A stretch of 64,000 nt of DNA from Candidatus Rhodoluna planktonica (GTDB taxonomy: Bacteria > Actinomycetota > Actinomycetes > Actinomycetales > Microbacteriaceae): positions 806,001 to 870,000 of the forward strand of contig NZ_CP015208.1 in NCBI RefSeq assembly GCF_001854225.1. Reading direction: 5' to 3'. The position numbers and the translations under genes were made by a program. Numbering within the stretch: the stretch's first letter is position 1; each line of letters starts with the position of its first letter. The notes below the pieces were generated by a model. It was given only the letters and a program-made list of their open reading frames with translations. It ran no database searches and was not told the origin of the DNA. Shown one piece after another: positions 28,174 through 35,863 of the stretch.

Positions 28174-29714
28174 GGCCAGCCATTCTCTCGCAGTGCTGCT
28201 CGGGCTTCGGCCCTTGCAGAGTAAGGAGTTCGCACTCCCCTAATGTCTCGATAATCTTGATGCCCCGGACCGGCCCAAAGAATAGAATCGCCCGGTTCAG
28301 CGAGCTTTACGGCCTCGCGGATAGCCGCCTCAGGAGGGCTGACCTCAAGAATTGCCATATCTGGGCGATGCTCTTTTGCAGCGCGAACCAGCACCTCACG
28401 GATTGAAGCTGGATCTTCGAATCTGGGGTGATGGTCGGTGATTACCAAAATATCTGACCCGGCAGCAGCAATCTGCGCCATTGCCGGCCGCTTAGAAGGA
28501 TCGCGGTCTCCGTCGGCACCGAAAACCATGATGACCTTGCCTGTGGTGACCTCACGAACAGCCTTAAGTGTGTTGAGAAAAGCATCCGGTGAATGACCGA
28601 AGTCCACATAAACCGCAGGGCCAATGTCAGAGCTGACCCGTTCGGTTCGACCGGGCATATAGACCTCAATGCCAGACACAATTGCTTTAGCGACCTGTCG
28701 GCTGTCGAATCCTGCCTCAATCAGCATGGCGATGGCAAGACCGGCATTTGCCGCCATATGCGCTCCGATAATTGGCAACGAAGTCGAAAAAACAATGTTT
28801 TCTGGCCCAAAGACTCTAAATTTTGTTCCGGCCGGTGAAGTTTCCAGCAACTCTACGTGCCAATCTGCGGATACGCCGACCTGGCTGCTGATTGTTGAAA
28901 CTGGGATTGCGCAGGCTGCGACAAACTGAGCGCCATACTCGCTGTCTAGACACACAACACCCCGCGCTGCTCGCCCGGGTTGAAATAGGGCGGCCTTGGC
29001 GCGCAAATAATCAGCCATGTCCGCATAGTCATCGAGATGATCGTGGCTCAGGTTTGTGAAACCAACAACATCAAAAAAGATGCCGTCAACGCGCAATTGA
29101 CTCAGCGCTTGGGCCGAAACCTCAAGCGAGATAGCAGTAACGTTGCGCTCGCGCATCCTGGCTAACAACGCCTGCATTTCGGTTGATTCTGGGGTTGTCA
29201 GACGGCTGACGATAACTTCACCGGCGATATGCCTTTCGGCGGTTGACGTTAGGCCGGTAGTTTCGCCTAACTGTCGCAAAATTGCATCCAGGATGTAGGT
29301 TGTTGAAGTTTTGCCGTTGGTGCCGGTGGTGCCGAAGATTTTGGGCATGATGTCGCGGCTATTGCCGTAAACAAAAGCTGCAATCTCGCCCAGTAGTGCT
29401 CTTGGGTTTTCAAGTTGCAAAATTGGAACCGGGCAATTATTCAGTTGGGCTATGCCAGCCGCATCCGTGACAACTGCACTTGCCCCTGCGGCTAAAGCCG
29501 CTTCAATAAATTTCGCGCCGTGCGTCTTTTTACCCGGCATCGCAAAAAATATGTCGCCGGATCGTAAATCTGCTGTGTTCATGCTGATTCCGGTGAACAG
29601 GACATTGGGGTCACCAGCGACAAGCGAAAGCTTGAAGGCATTCGCCAACTCGGCGACGCTAACCGGGATGACCTGATCGGGCCTCAAAATCGGTGGAATT
29701 TGTTCTTGCATCAC
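28170..29714 (-). CDS. murE: UDP-MurNAc-tripeptide synthetase
   Basis: Adds the third stem residue (Lys, meso-diaminopimelate or another diamino acid) to UDP-MurNAc-L-Ala-D-Glu. The 514 residues have the N-domain DIFFAMPGKKTHGAKFI, the ATP loop FGTTGTNGKTSTTYIL, SLEVSAQALSQ and FTNLSHDHLDDYADM. The C-domain DFGHSPDAF and VFGADGDRDPSKRPAM follow. In the specificity loop, where DAP-adding enzymes carry DNPR, this protein has TDHHPRFEDP. The usual DAP arginine motif is therefore not clear, and the third residue may differ. Microbacteriaceae are known for varied stem and cross-link residues. Confidence 0.94.
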   Translation of the reverse strand: MMQEQIPPILRPDQVIPVSVAELANAFKLSLVAGDPNVLFTGISMNTADLRSGDIFFAMPGKKTHGAKFIEAALAAGASAVVTDAAGIAQLNNCPVPILQLENPRALLGEIAAFVYGNSRDIMPKIFGTTGTNGKTSTTYILDAILRQLGETTGLTSTAERHIAGEVIVSRLTTPESTEMQALLARMRERNVTAISLEVSAQALSQLRVDGIFFDVVGFTNLSHDHLDDYADMADYLRAKAALFQPGRAARGVVCLDSEYGAQFVAACAIPVSTISSQVGVSADWHVELLETSPAGTKFRVFGPENIVFSTSLPIIGAHMAANAGLAIAMLIEAGFDSRQVAKAIVSGIEVYMPGRTERVSSDIGPAVYVDFGHSPDAFLNTLKAVREVTTGKVIMVFGADGDRDPSKRPAMAQIAAAGSDILVITDHHPRFEDPASIREVLVRAAKEHRPDMAILEVSPPEAAIREAVKLAEPGDSILWAGPGHQDYRDIRGVRTPYSARAEARAALRENGWP

Positions 29715-29718
29715 TCAA

Positions 29719-31485
29719 TCACCACTCGGTTGGAATATTGGCTGACTTGGTTGTCGACGGCGGGACACGGTAGGTGCGCAGCACCTGCTCGAGGATGCGC
29801 TTAAACGGTGGCGTTGCACCAATCGAGTTGCTGACCGTGCGCGGTTTGTAAACGGTCACGGCCACAACGAATTCAGGATTTTCAGCTGGCGCCAACCCAA
29901 TGAATGAGATTGCAAATCGGGATCCGTACTTGCCAGTCTCAGGATCAGCAATTTGAGCTGTACCGGTTTTTCCTCCGACTCGATAACCGGGGACAGCGGC
30001 GGTCTTTCCGATACCACCCTGTTCTACGACCTTTTCTAGCATGTCAATTGTGGTTCTGGCTGAGGCTTCGCTAATCACTCGAGTGCCTGGCTTCACCTCG
30101 GTTTTTTCGATGTTGCCATTTTGGTCGATACAGCCCTCAACCAAGATTGGTGAAAGTCGCACACCCTTATTGGCCACAGCCTGGTACATCATCGCGGTCT
30201 GCAATGGGGTCATGCTCACACCCTGACCAAACATGGATACGTATTTCTTGATACCATCCCAATCTTCAAAAGCATTGATTTGGCCTTTGGATTCACCGGG
30301 GAAATTGACTCCAGTTTTTGAGCCGAGACCAAATGCTTGCAGGTATTTGTACCTTGTTTCAACCGGCACTTTTCGGCCTAAGAGCATAATTCCAGTGTTG
30401 GATGAGTCTCTCAAGACGCCGGTCAAGGTGAGTCTCTCAGTCGGGTGAAAGTGGCTGTCGGTTACCCGATAGCCAACATTCGGGATAGACCAACCGTAGG
30501 GCGCCTCAATTTGCGAGGCTGCGGTACCGAGACCGGTATCAACCAAAGTCGCTGCCGTGATGGTCTTTAGCGTCGACCCGGGCTCAAAGGCAGTTCTGAA
30601 AATACGAGCACCACGATCTTCGGCCGCAACAGCTGCAGGATTGTTCGGATCTACCGAGGGCGCCTCGGCGGCAACCAGAATCTTGCCGGTCTTTGCTTCA
30701 ATTACCACCGCCGTTGCCCAGTCGGCTCTAAGTTTCGAAACCGTACTGGTCAGCACCTGCTGGGCGAAATACTGTAGGTCTGAGTTGATGGTCAGCTTTA
30801 CATTTCTGCCCGGAATAGCTTCCTTGGTGGTAACCGCCGAAGACGGAATCTTGATTCCATCAACGCCTTTTTCAAATGTCTCTTGCCCATTCTGGCCAGC
30901 CAGACACTGGTTCATCTGCAGCTCTACACCTTCAACCGCATTGCCATCCGGGTCTAGAAAGCCAAGCACGTTTCCCGCAACCGCACCGTTGGGGTATAGC
31001 CGATCTGGAATCGGGTCATAGTAAATCCAGGGAATATCGAGGGCACGAACTTTTCGATACACCTCGGCATCGACGCGTTTTTTGATTTGTGAGTACTCGG
31101 ATGTGCCCGCAATTTTGGCCAGTACATCGGCCTGAGTCATGTCGAGAATTGTCGCCAGCTCGTTGGCTACCTGCTCGACCGGAATTTGGACATCGGCCCC
31201 ATTGACTTGACGAAGAACCGGCGCAACTTTGCTAGGCGCAGCATTGATGTCATATCGGTAGACAGTTCTTGCTAAAACTTCACCGGATGAGTCGGTAATC
31301 TCACCGCGCAGCGCTGGCAGGGTACGCGAAACAGCGCGTTTTTCGTATGAAAGCTCATTGATGGCATCCGCTTTGACAACCTGAAGATCAACCAAACGGA
31401 TACCGAAGACGATAGCGATAATCGAGACAGCGGCTAAAAGCGCGCGAACTCTAGACTTCGGATTACCGGGCGTCAGATATGTCAT
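29719..31485 (-). CDS. ftsI: Septal peptidoglycan transpeptidase (class B PBP)
   Basis: A penicillin-binding protein for septal cross-linking, 588 residues. One N-terminal membrane helix (about residues 13-32) is followed by the PBP dimerisation domain with RGEITDSSGEVLART. The transpeptidase domain has all three motifs: serine motif STLK in AFEPGSTLKTITAATL, SSN in RDSSNTGIMLL and KTGT in VGGKTGTAQIAD. Partner of FtsW. It stands 16 bases after the FtsL-like gene and 4 bases before murE. Confidence 0.96.
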   Translation of the reverse strand: MTYLTPGNPKSRVRALLAAVSIIAIVFGIRLVDLQVVKADAINELSYEKRAVSRTLPALRGEITDSSGEVLARTVYRYDINAAPSKVAPVLRQVNGADVQIPVEQVANELATILDMTQADVLAKIAGTSEYSQIKKRVDAEVYRKVRALDIPWIYYDPIPDRLYPNGAVAGNVLGFLDPDGNAVEGVELQMNQCLAGQNGQETFEKGVDGIKIPSSAVTTKEAIPGRNVKLTINSDLQYFAQQVLTSTVSKLRADWATAVVIEAKTGKILVAAEAPSVDPNNPAAVAAEDRGARIFRTAFEPGSTLKTITAATLVDTGLGTAASQIEAPYGWSIPNVGYRVTDSHFHPTERLTLTGVLRDSSNTGIMLLGRKVPVETRYKYLQAFGLGSKTGVNFPGESKGQINAFEDWDGIKKYVSMFGQGVSMTPLQTAMMYQAVANKGVRLSPILVEGCIDQNGNIEKTEVKPGTRVISEASARTTIDMLEKVVEQGGIGKTAAVPGYRVGGKTGTAQIADPETGKYGSRFAISFIGLAPAENPEFVVAVTVYKPRTVSNSIGATPPFKRILEQVLRTYRVPPSTTKSANIPTEW

Positions 31486-31501
31486 CTGCCGACCTGCCTA
31501 T

Positions 31502-32095
31502 CTAGTGCGTTGGAGAAGCTGGAATAACGCCACCTGTTGAAACTACTTCAGGCTGATTAGTTTTCTTCGGAGCGACATCCTGAGTTTTGACGCCGGTTTC
31601 CGCGGTTGCGCCAAGGTTTCCAGCCAACTGGACTTCAGTTGCCAAAGTTGAACGCTCGGTGAGCGCGGCGTTCGGCACTAGGTTTCTACTAACTCGACCA
31701 GAGGTGTCTAAGGCTGCCTTTGGTTTTCCAAAAACTTTTTGATCTTCGATACGCAAAAACACCGGGTTAGCATTGGCAATCATTCCGAGCTTCTGAGCCG
31801 CGTTTGCCAGGTTTTGCTGCGAGGAGAGCGAGCCGACCTCTTCGCTCAAAATCTGAGCCGTGGTGGTTAGTTCTCGTTTTTCTTTTTGAATACTGGCTAG
31901 TTCATAAACTGCGCTTGAGGTAAGCATGTGCATGATTAGACCCAAAAGTGCGATGGCAAGTGATCCAAGAGTGATCACTCCAACAACGGCCATGCTAGAG
32001 CGACTGGTGAAAGTTGGCAGCTCTACTGCCCTAAGTCGAGGCTTGGTTACCTGAGAAACAGGTCGAACTGGCGAAGTTACTCTTGCAATGCTCAT
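31502..32095 (-). CDS. FtsL-like bitopic division protein
   Basis: A 197-residue protein with an N-terminal cytoplasmic segment (about 34 residues), one membrane helix (about 35-58), and a short outer coiled coil ([20 protein letters not shown]). It continues into [28 protein letters not shown], the typical FtsL C-terminal pattern, then a disordered Thr/Val-rich tail. Position between rsmH and ftsI is that of ftsL in all dcw clusters. The call rests mainly on topology and position because FtsL sequences are poorly conserved. Start overlaps rsmH by four bases. Confidence 0.82.
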   Translation of the reverse strand: MSIARVTSPVRPVSQVTKPRLRAVELPTFTSRSSMAVVGVITLGSLAIALLGLIMHMLTSSAVYELASIQKEKRELTTTAQILSEEVGSLSSQQNLANAAQKLGMIANANPVFLRIEDQKVFGKPKAALDTSGRVSRNLVPNAALTERSTLATEVQLAGNLGATAETGVKTQDVAPKKTNQPEVVSTGGVIPASPTH

Positions 32096-33048
32096 GCTGC
32101 TCTCCGGATCTTTTCAGCAGCGCGAAGTTTCACCGAAGCTGCTCTTGGGTTTTCACTAATTTCGAGATCAGAGGCCGACTCGGCACCCTTGACTAAAAGT
32201 TTCAAAACTGGGGCATGCTCTGGCAGCTCGGGTAAACCCAGCGGAGCTGACGAGGTCGCTTTACTGACCAGCTCGGTCTTGACGATGCGATCCTCAAGTG
32301 AGTGGTAACTCAAAACGACAATTCGTGCGCCGACGCCTAAAACAGAAATCGCAGCTGGAATGGTGCGACGCAAGACCTCAAGTTCTTGGTTGACCTCAAT
32401 ACGCAAGGCCTGAAACACTCGTTTAGCCGGGTGGCCAGACGATTTACCTTTGATGAACGGCACTACTTTGATGATCAATCCAGAAAGCTGTGCGCTGGTT
32501 TCAAAAGGTTGAGAGTTTCGAGTCGCAACAATTTGGCGAGCGATCGGCTTAGCGAATTTCTCTTCACCGTAATCCCTGAAAATTCGAACCAAATCGTTTT
32601 CGTTGTAGGTGTTGAGAACATCTGCCGCGGTCATGCCGGTGGTGTTGTCCATTCGCATGTCCAACGGAGCATCGTAGCTGTAAGCGAAGCCGCGCTCCCC
32701 CTCGTCAAGTTGCATCGAAGACACACCCAGATCAAGCAAAATAGCATCCGCGTACTCGATGCCCAGTTCGTCTAGAACATCCTCGATTTCGTCATAAACG
32801 GCGTGCACCAGGTGAGTGCGGTCTGCAAAGGTTTTAAGGCGTTCGGCCGCAAGTTCAAGTGCCTTTGGATCGCGGTCGATGCCAACCAAAACCAACCCTG
32901 GAAATGCCTGCAAAAACGCTTCTGCGTGGCCAGCTAATCCGAGTGTTCCGTCGACTAGGACCGCGCCAGGCTTCTGCAAAGCCGGTGCCAGCAATTCGAT
33001 GCAGCGCTCTAGTAGAACTGGTTTGTGTAGTTGGTTGATTTGCTTCAT
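32092..33048 (-). CDS. rsmH: 16S rRNA (cytosine1402-N4)-methyltransferase
   Basis: Methylates N4 of C1402 in the ribosomal P site. The 318 residues start with [17 protein letters not shown], then the SAM motif [51 protein letters not shown] and [14 protein letters not shown] follow, with a C-terminal basic region. Second gene of the dcw operon, 102 bases after mraZ. Confidence 0.96.
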   Translation of the reverse strand: MKQINQLHKPVLLERCIELLAPALQKPGAVLVDGTLGLAGHAEAFLQAFPGLVLVGIDRDPKALELAAERLKTFADRTHLVHAVYDEIEDVLDELGIEYADAILLDLGVSSMQLDEGERGFAYSYDAPLDMRMDNTTGMTAADVLNTYNENDLVRIFRDYGEEKFAKPIARQIVATRNSQPFETSAQLSGLIIKVVPFIKGKSSGHPAKRVFQALRIEVNQELEVLRRTIPAAISVLGVGARIVVLSYHSLEDRIVKTELVSKATSSAPLGLPELPEHAPVLKLLVKGAESASDLEISENPRAASVKLRAAEKIRRAA

Positions 33049-33150
33049 TTGAACCGGGTGCCTGACCCTGATTCCTCATCCGTTCAACAGAGCTTGGTTT
33101 TCTGTTACCTCAGTTAGAGATGAGCGAACGGCTGAAGATTCAAAATCAGG

Positions 33151-33582
33151 CTAGAAGAGCCCCGGAATCACCTCCTGCGCAACGTTGGCGAACGAGGTTT
33201 CTTGTGCCGCAAGGTAGCTGTTCCAAGTGGCTGCATCCCAAATTTCTGCGCGGGAGCCGACACCGATTACGACCAATTCTTTGTCAAGCCCGGCGTATTC
33301 GCGTAATACCGCTGGAATCGTTACGCGACCCTGCTTGTCTGGTTGCTCATCTGAAGCACCGCTGAGAAATACGCGCAGGTAGTTTCGGGCATCTGCTGAG
33401 GTGATTGGCGCCTGTTTGATCTTTTCGTGAACCGAGTTGAACTCGGCACTGCTGAAGACATAGAGGCAGCGGTCTTGCCCACGGGTGATTACTAAACCCG
33501 ACTGAAGCTCATCGCGGAACTTGGCCGGCAAAATTACTCGGCCTTTTTCATCAAGTTTTGGGGCGTGAGTGCCTAGCAGCAT
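33151..33582 (-). CDS. mraZ: Transcriptional regulator MraZ
   Basis: A ring-forming AbrB-like DNA-binding protein that represses the dcw operon in studied species. The start is ATG at 33582 ([15 protein letters not shown]), giving the canonical 143 residues. An AAGGGGG ribosome binding site lies 7 bases upstream; a longer reading to 33642 is not family-like. Two SpoVT/AbrB repeats are seen: [16 protein letters not shown] and [18 protein letters not shown]. It opens the cluster, and a periodic GTGG box array lies just upstream. Confidence 0.96.
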   Translation of the reverse strand: MLLGTHAPKLDEKGRVILPAKFRDELQSGLVITRGQDRCLYVFSSAEFNSVHEKIKQAPITSADARNYLRVFLSGASDEQPDKQGRVTIPAVLREYAGLDKELVVIGVGSRAEIWDAATWNSYLAAQETSFANVAQEVIPGLF

Positions 33583-33616
33583 CGTGACCCCCTTCAGTTC
33601 TTGATTACATCTACCT

Positions 33617-33640
33617 CCACTATACACCACTTCGCACCAC
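33617..33640 (-). promoter_or_regulatory. Candidate MraZ operator: three GTGG boxes at 10-bp period
   Basis: CCAC (GTGG on the minus strand) occurs at 33617-33620, 33627-33630 and 33637-33640, exactly one helical turn apart. It lies 35-58 bases before the mraZ start. MraZ is known to bind several direct G-rich repeats at 10-bp spacing before its own gene. A TATAGT -10-like hexamer (33619-33624) lies inside the array, so binding would block transcription. Function is inferred. Confidence 0.6.
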
Positions 33641-33787
33641 AAAACCTAGAAAATCGAGTAATTTTTTCACACGGCGTGTCGTTTTATCCCGAATTTTAGG
33701 GACTTTTTTTAGTGGAGGGAAATTTACCAAATATGACAAAAAATGATTGTTTTTACGAACCCAACTTGGTTCGGTCCAGAAATTAAG

Positions 33788-33815
33788 CAAAAAAAATAGC
33801 CCCCTTTCGGGGGCT
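33788..33815 (-). terminator. Terminator after the DUF3040 gene
   Basis: On the minus strand AGCCCCC pairs with GGGGGCT (33809-33815 with 33798-33804, 4-base loop), then a run of eight T after a single A. It lies 13 bases past the stop at 33828. It insulates this gene from the mraZ promoter region. The rest of the gap (33641-33787) is AT-rich and holds no gene. Confidence 0.9.
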
Positions 33816-33827
33816 GCGTATCAAGGC

Positions 33828-34181
33828 CTATAAATCGCCGCTACGCCGACGATCCCAGCGATCATCGAAGAAACTGCCGCCGGAACGCTTCGGTTCGGAT
33901 TTAGAAGTTTGTGGGGCATTTGGCACAGAAACATTTGAGCTAGCCAAGAACAGGCCACCCAGCATCACCAAAAACGCGATGACTCCGATAACCACTATTT
34001 GCGTCATGACCGCAAAAACCAGGATCGACAGGCCAGCCAGAGCTAGAAGTGCGCCAGCAATTAGTCTTCGTGGGGAAGCTGCATTTGGCTCGCGAAACTT
34101 TTGAGCCAGCGCCGGTTCTGACTCAGCAAGCCCGCGCTCAAGTTCTTCAAGAAGTTTTTGCTCTCGCTCAGTTAAACCCAT
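33828..34181 (-). CDS. DUF3040 family membrane protein
   Basis: An actinobacterial protein of unknown function, 117 residues from ATG at 34181 (MGLTEREQKLLEELERGL, the family hallmark). TTGGAG lies 7 bases upstream as ribosome binding site. A soluble N-terminal helix is followed by two membrane helices (about residues 38-58 and 62-82), then a Ser/Pro/Arg-rich tail ending FDDRWDRRRSGDL. DUF3040 genes sit immediately before mraZ in many actinobacteria, as here, but are transcribed on their own. Confidence 0.88.
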   Translation of the reverse strand: MGLTEREQKLLEELERGLAESEPALAQKFREPNAASPRRLIAGALLALAGLSILVFAVMTQIVVIGVIAFLVMLGGLFLASSNVSVPNAPQTSKSEPKRSGGSFFDDRWDRRRSGDL

Positions 34182-34236
34182 GTTCTGCTCCAACTTTTGC
34201 CAATGCCTACAATCAGAGTAAACCCTCGGCGGCAGT

Positions 34237-34242
34237 TAGGCT
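34237..34242 (+). promoter_or_regulatory. Putative -10 element (TAGGCT) for a leaderless transcript
   Basis: TAGGCT stands exactly 6 bases before the GTG start at 34249, with no ribosome binding site in between. It has the same hexamer and spacing as the element at 1054. Confidence 0.5.
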
Positions 34243-34248
34243 ATTCCC

Positions 34249-35364
34249 GTGAACGAAAGCAAGATCCTGCTGGATTTGATTCAGCAATCCCTGGATGATT
34301 TTTGTCAATCTCGTCGGCTTGAATTCGAAACGATTTCAGCCGATTTATTGCCTCTGGTGGATTTCAGCAAAGACTTGCTCAGCGGTGGTAAGCGATTCAG
34401 GGCACTATTCGCCTATTGGTCGTGGGCGGGAGCACTAAAAAACTCAACGCATCACCACACTCCAGAACAGCTGGAAAAGTCTGCGGCCGCTATAGTCGGC
34501 GTTACTGCAGCACTTGAAATGTTTCATGCTGCCGCATTAGTTCACGATGATTTGCTTGACCAATCAGATACGCGCCGAGGTAAGCCTGCAATTCACAAGC
34601 GATTCGAGCTATTGCACGCCGACACCTCGTGGAGCGGATCGGCAGAGCGTTTTGGGATTGCCGGTTCGGTTTTGGTTGGCGATCTCATGCTTGGCTGGTC
34701 CAGTGAAATTTTCGGTCGAGCACTGATTGACGCTCCGACCGTAGAAATTGAACGGGCCTGCCGCAGTGAATTTAGCAAAATGCGCGTTGAGGTAATGGCG
34801 GGTCAATATCTGGACGTAGTTGAAGAAAACGCTGCCGTGAGCCGAGAAATCTCAGAAGCGGTGAGCCGCGCCAACCGAGTGATGCTTTACAAGACCGCAA
34901 AGTACTCAATTGAAGCACCGTTACTAATCGGTGCAGCATTTGCCGGTGCAAGCCCAGCCCACATACGGGCGCTATCATCCTTCGGAATCCCGCTCGGTAT
35001 GGCATTTCAGCTTAAAGACGATGTTTTGGGAGTCTTTGGCGACCCGGCAGTAACCGGCAAACCGGCTGGAGACGACCTGCGCGAAGGTAAAAGAACTGTT
35101 TTAGTTGGGCTCACCAGAGAGTCGCTGCCGACATCAGTTGGCAAAATATTCGACGAACTACTCACCTCGAGAAGCCTCGACGCGGAACAAATCAGCTTCA
35201 TGCAGCAAACCATCATCGATTCTGGTGCACTAGCTAAAACCGAACGGATGATGAACGATTTGGCCGATGAGAGCCTGCATAATCTGAAGCAAATCGAGAT
35301 GGACTCAAATGCAAAAGCCATGCTGGAGCAACTGGCTCTAAAAGTGATTAATCGAGACGCCTAA
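34249..35364 (+). CDS. Polyprenyl (geranylgeranyl-type) diphosphate synthase
   Basis: A trans-prenyltransferase of 371 residues, extending allylic diphosphates with isopentenyl diphosphate. The first Asp-rich motif is LVHDDLLDQSDTRRG (Asp100, Asp101, Asp104). GGKRFRALF at about 47-55 binds diphosphate. The second Asp motif is QLKDDVLGVFGDP, the form seen in actinobacterial GGPP-type enzymes (IdsA/GrcC). Two small alanines precede the first motif, consistent with a C20 or longer product, but chain length cannot be settled. In mycobacteria a homologue (idsA2) also lies near the Rv2175c-pknL pair. Confidence 0.9.
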   Translation: MNESKILLDLIQQSLDDFCQSRRLEFETISADLLPLVDFSKDLLSGGKRFRALFAYWSWAGALKNSTHHHTPEQLEKSAAAIVGVTAALEMFHAAALVHDDLLDQSDTRRGKPAIHKRFELLHADTSWSGSAERFGIAGSVLVGDLMLGWSSEIFGRALIDAPTVEIERACRSEFSKMRVEVMAGQYLDVVEENAAVSREISEAVSRANRVMLYKTAKYSIEAPLLIGAAFAGASPAHIRALSSFGIPLGMAFQLKDDVLGVFGDPAVTGKPAGDDLREGKRTVLVGLTRESLPTSVGKIFDELLTSRSLDAEQISFMQQTIIDSGALAKTERMMNDLADESLHNLKQIEMDSNAKAMLEQLALKVINRDA

Positions 35365-35434
35365 CAGCCTGACTGGTGCGCAGCCTGGCCGCTACGAATT
35401 TTGATCGGCTCCGACTGTCAGCAAGAAGCTGGTT

Positions 35435-35803
35435 CTAGAGGGCCAGAGACATTGCGAGACGGCGCACCGCAGACTTGTGACCTTTGAGCAGAAACTCCAT
35501 CGGGGTTCCCGGTAGCGATTCATCGTAGGTGTAAAGCCAATTTATCGCTGACTCAATAGTGAAGCCTGAATCAAGTAGCACAATCAAGGTTCCGTGCAAG
35601 CTCGCTAGCGGTTCGCCATCAATGATTATTTCCTGCGGAACCATAATCTGGCCGTCGCGCCGAACGCCGAAAATTTGGTGCTCTTGGATTAGTCGCCGGA
35701 CTTTGCCGACCGAGATGCCTAACTGCTCAGCAACTTCTTCAATCGTGTACCAGTCTGTAACGCCAGACAAAACTTCATTCACCGTATTAGATTGCCACAC
35801 CAA
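35435..35803 (-). CDS. Rv2175c-like DNA-binding protein
   Basis: A 122-residue protein with a MerR/excisionase-like helix-turn-helix (about residues 18-42: WYTIEEVAEQLGISVGKVRRLI). A C-terminal domain ends in the GTPMEFLLKGHKSAVRRLAMSLAL pattern. Rv2175c of M. tuberculosis is a DNA-binding protein phosphorylated by the adjacent kinase PknL. Here too the gene is divergent from a pknL homologue, with about 60 bases between. The start is uncertain: TTG 35803, GTG 35800 and GTG 35782 are possible. An acting phospho-switch is inferred from the family. Confidence 0.82.
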   Translation of the reverse strand: MVWQSNTVNEVLSGVTDWYTIEEVAEQLGISVGKVRRLIQEHQIFGVRRDGQIMVPQEIIIDGEPLASLHGTLIVLLDSGFTIESAINWLYTYDESLPGTPMEFLLKGHKSAVRRLAMSLAL

Positions 35804-35863
35804 CGCTGCATTTACATCGCCTCATGGTTGAATATTGCGAGAATACCCAAAACTGAGGAAAAA

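Noticed and set aside
33669-33679. ACACG-G-CGTGT palindrome before mraZ
   Set aside because: Short arms, no link to a promoter, and easily a chance match; not strong enough to call a site.
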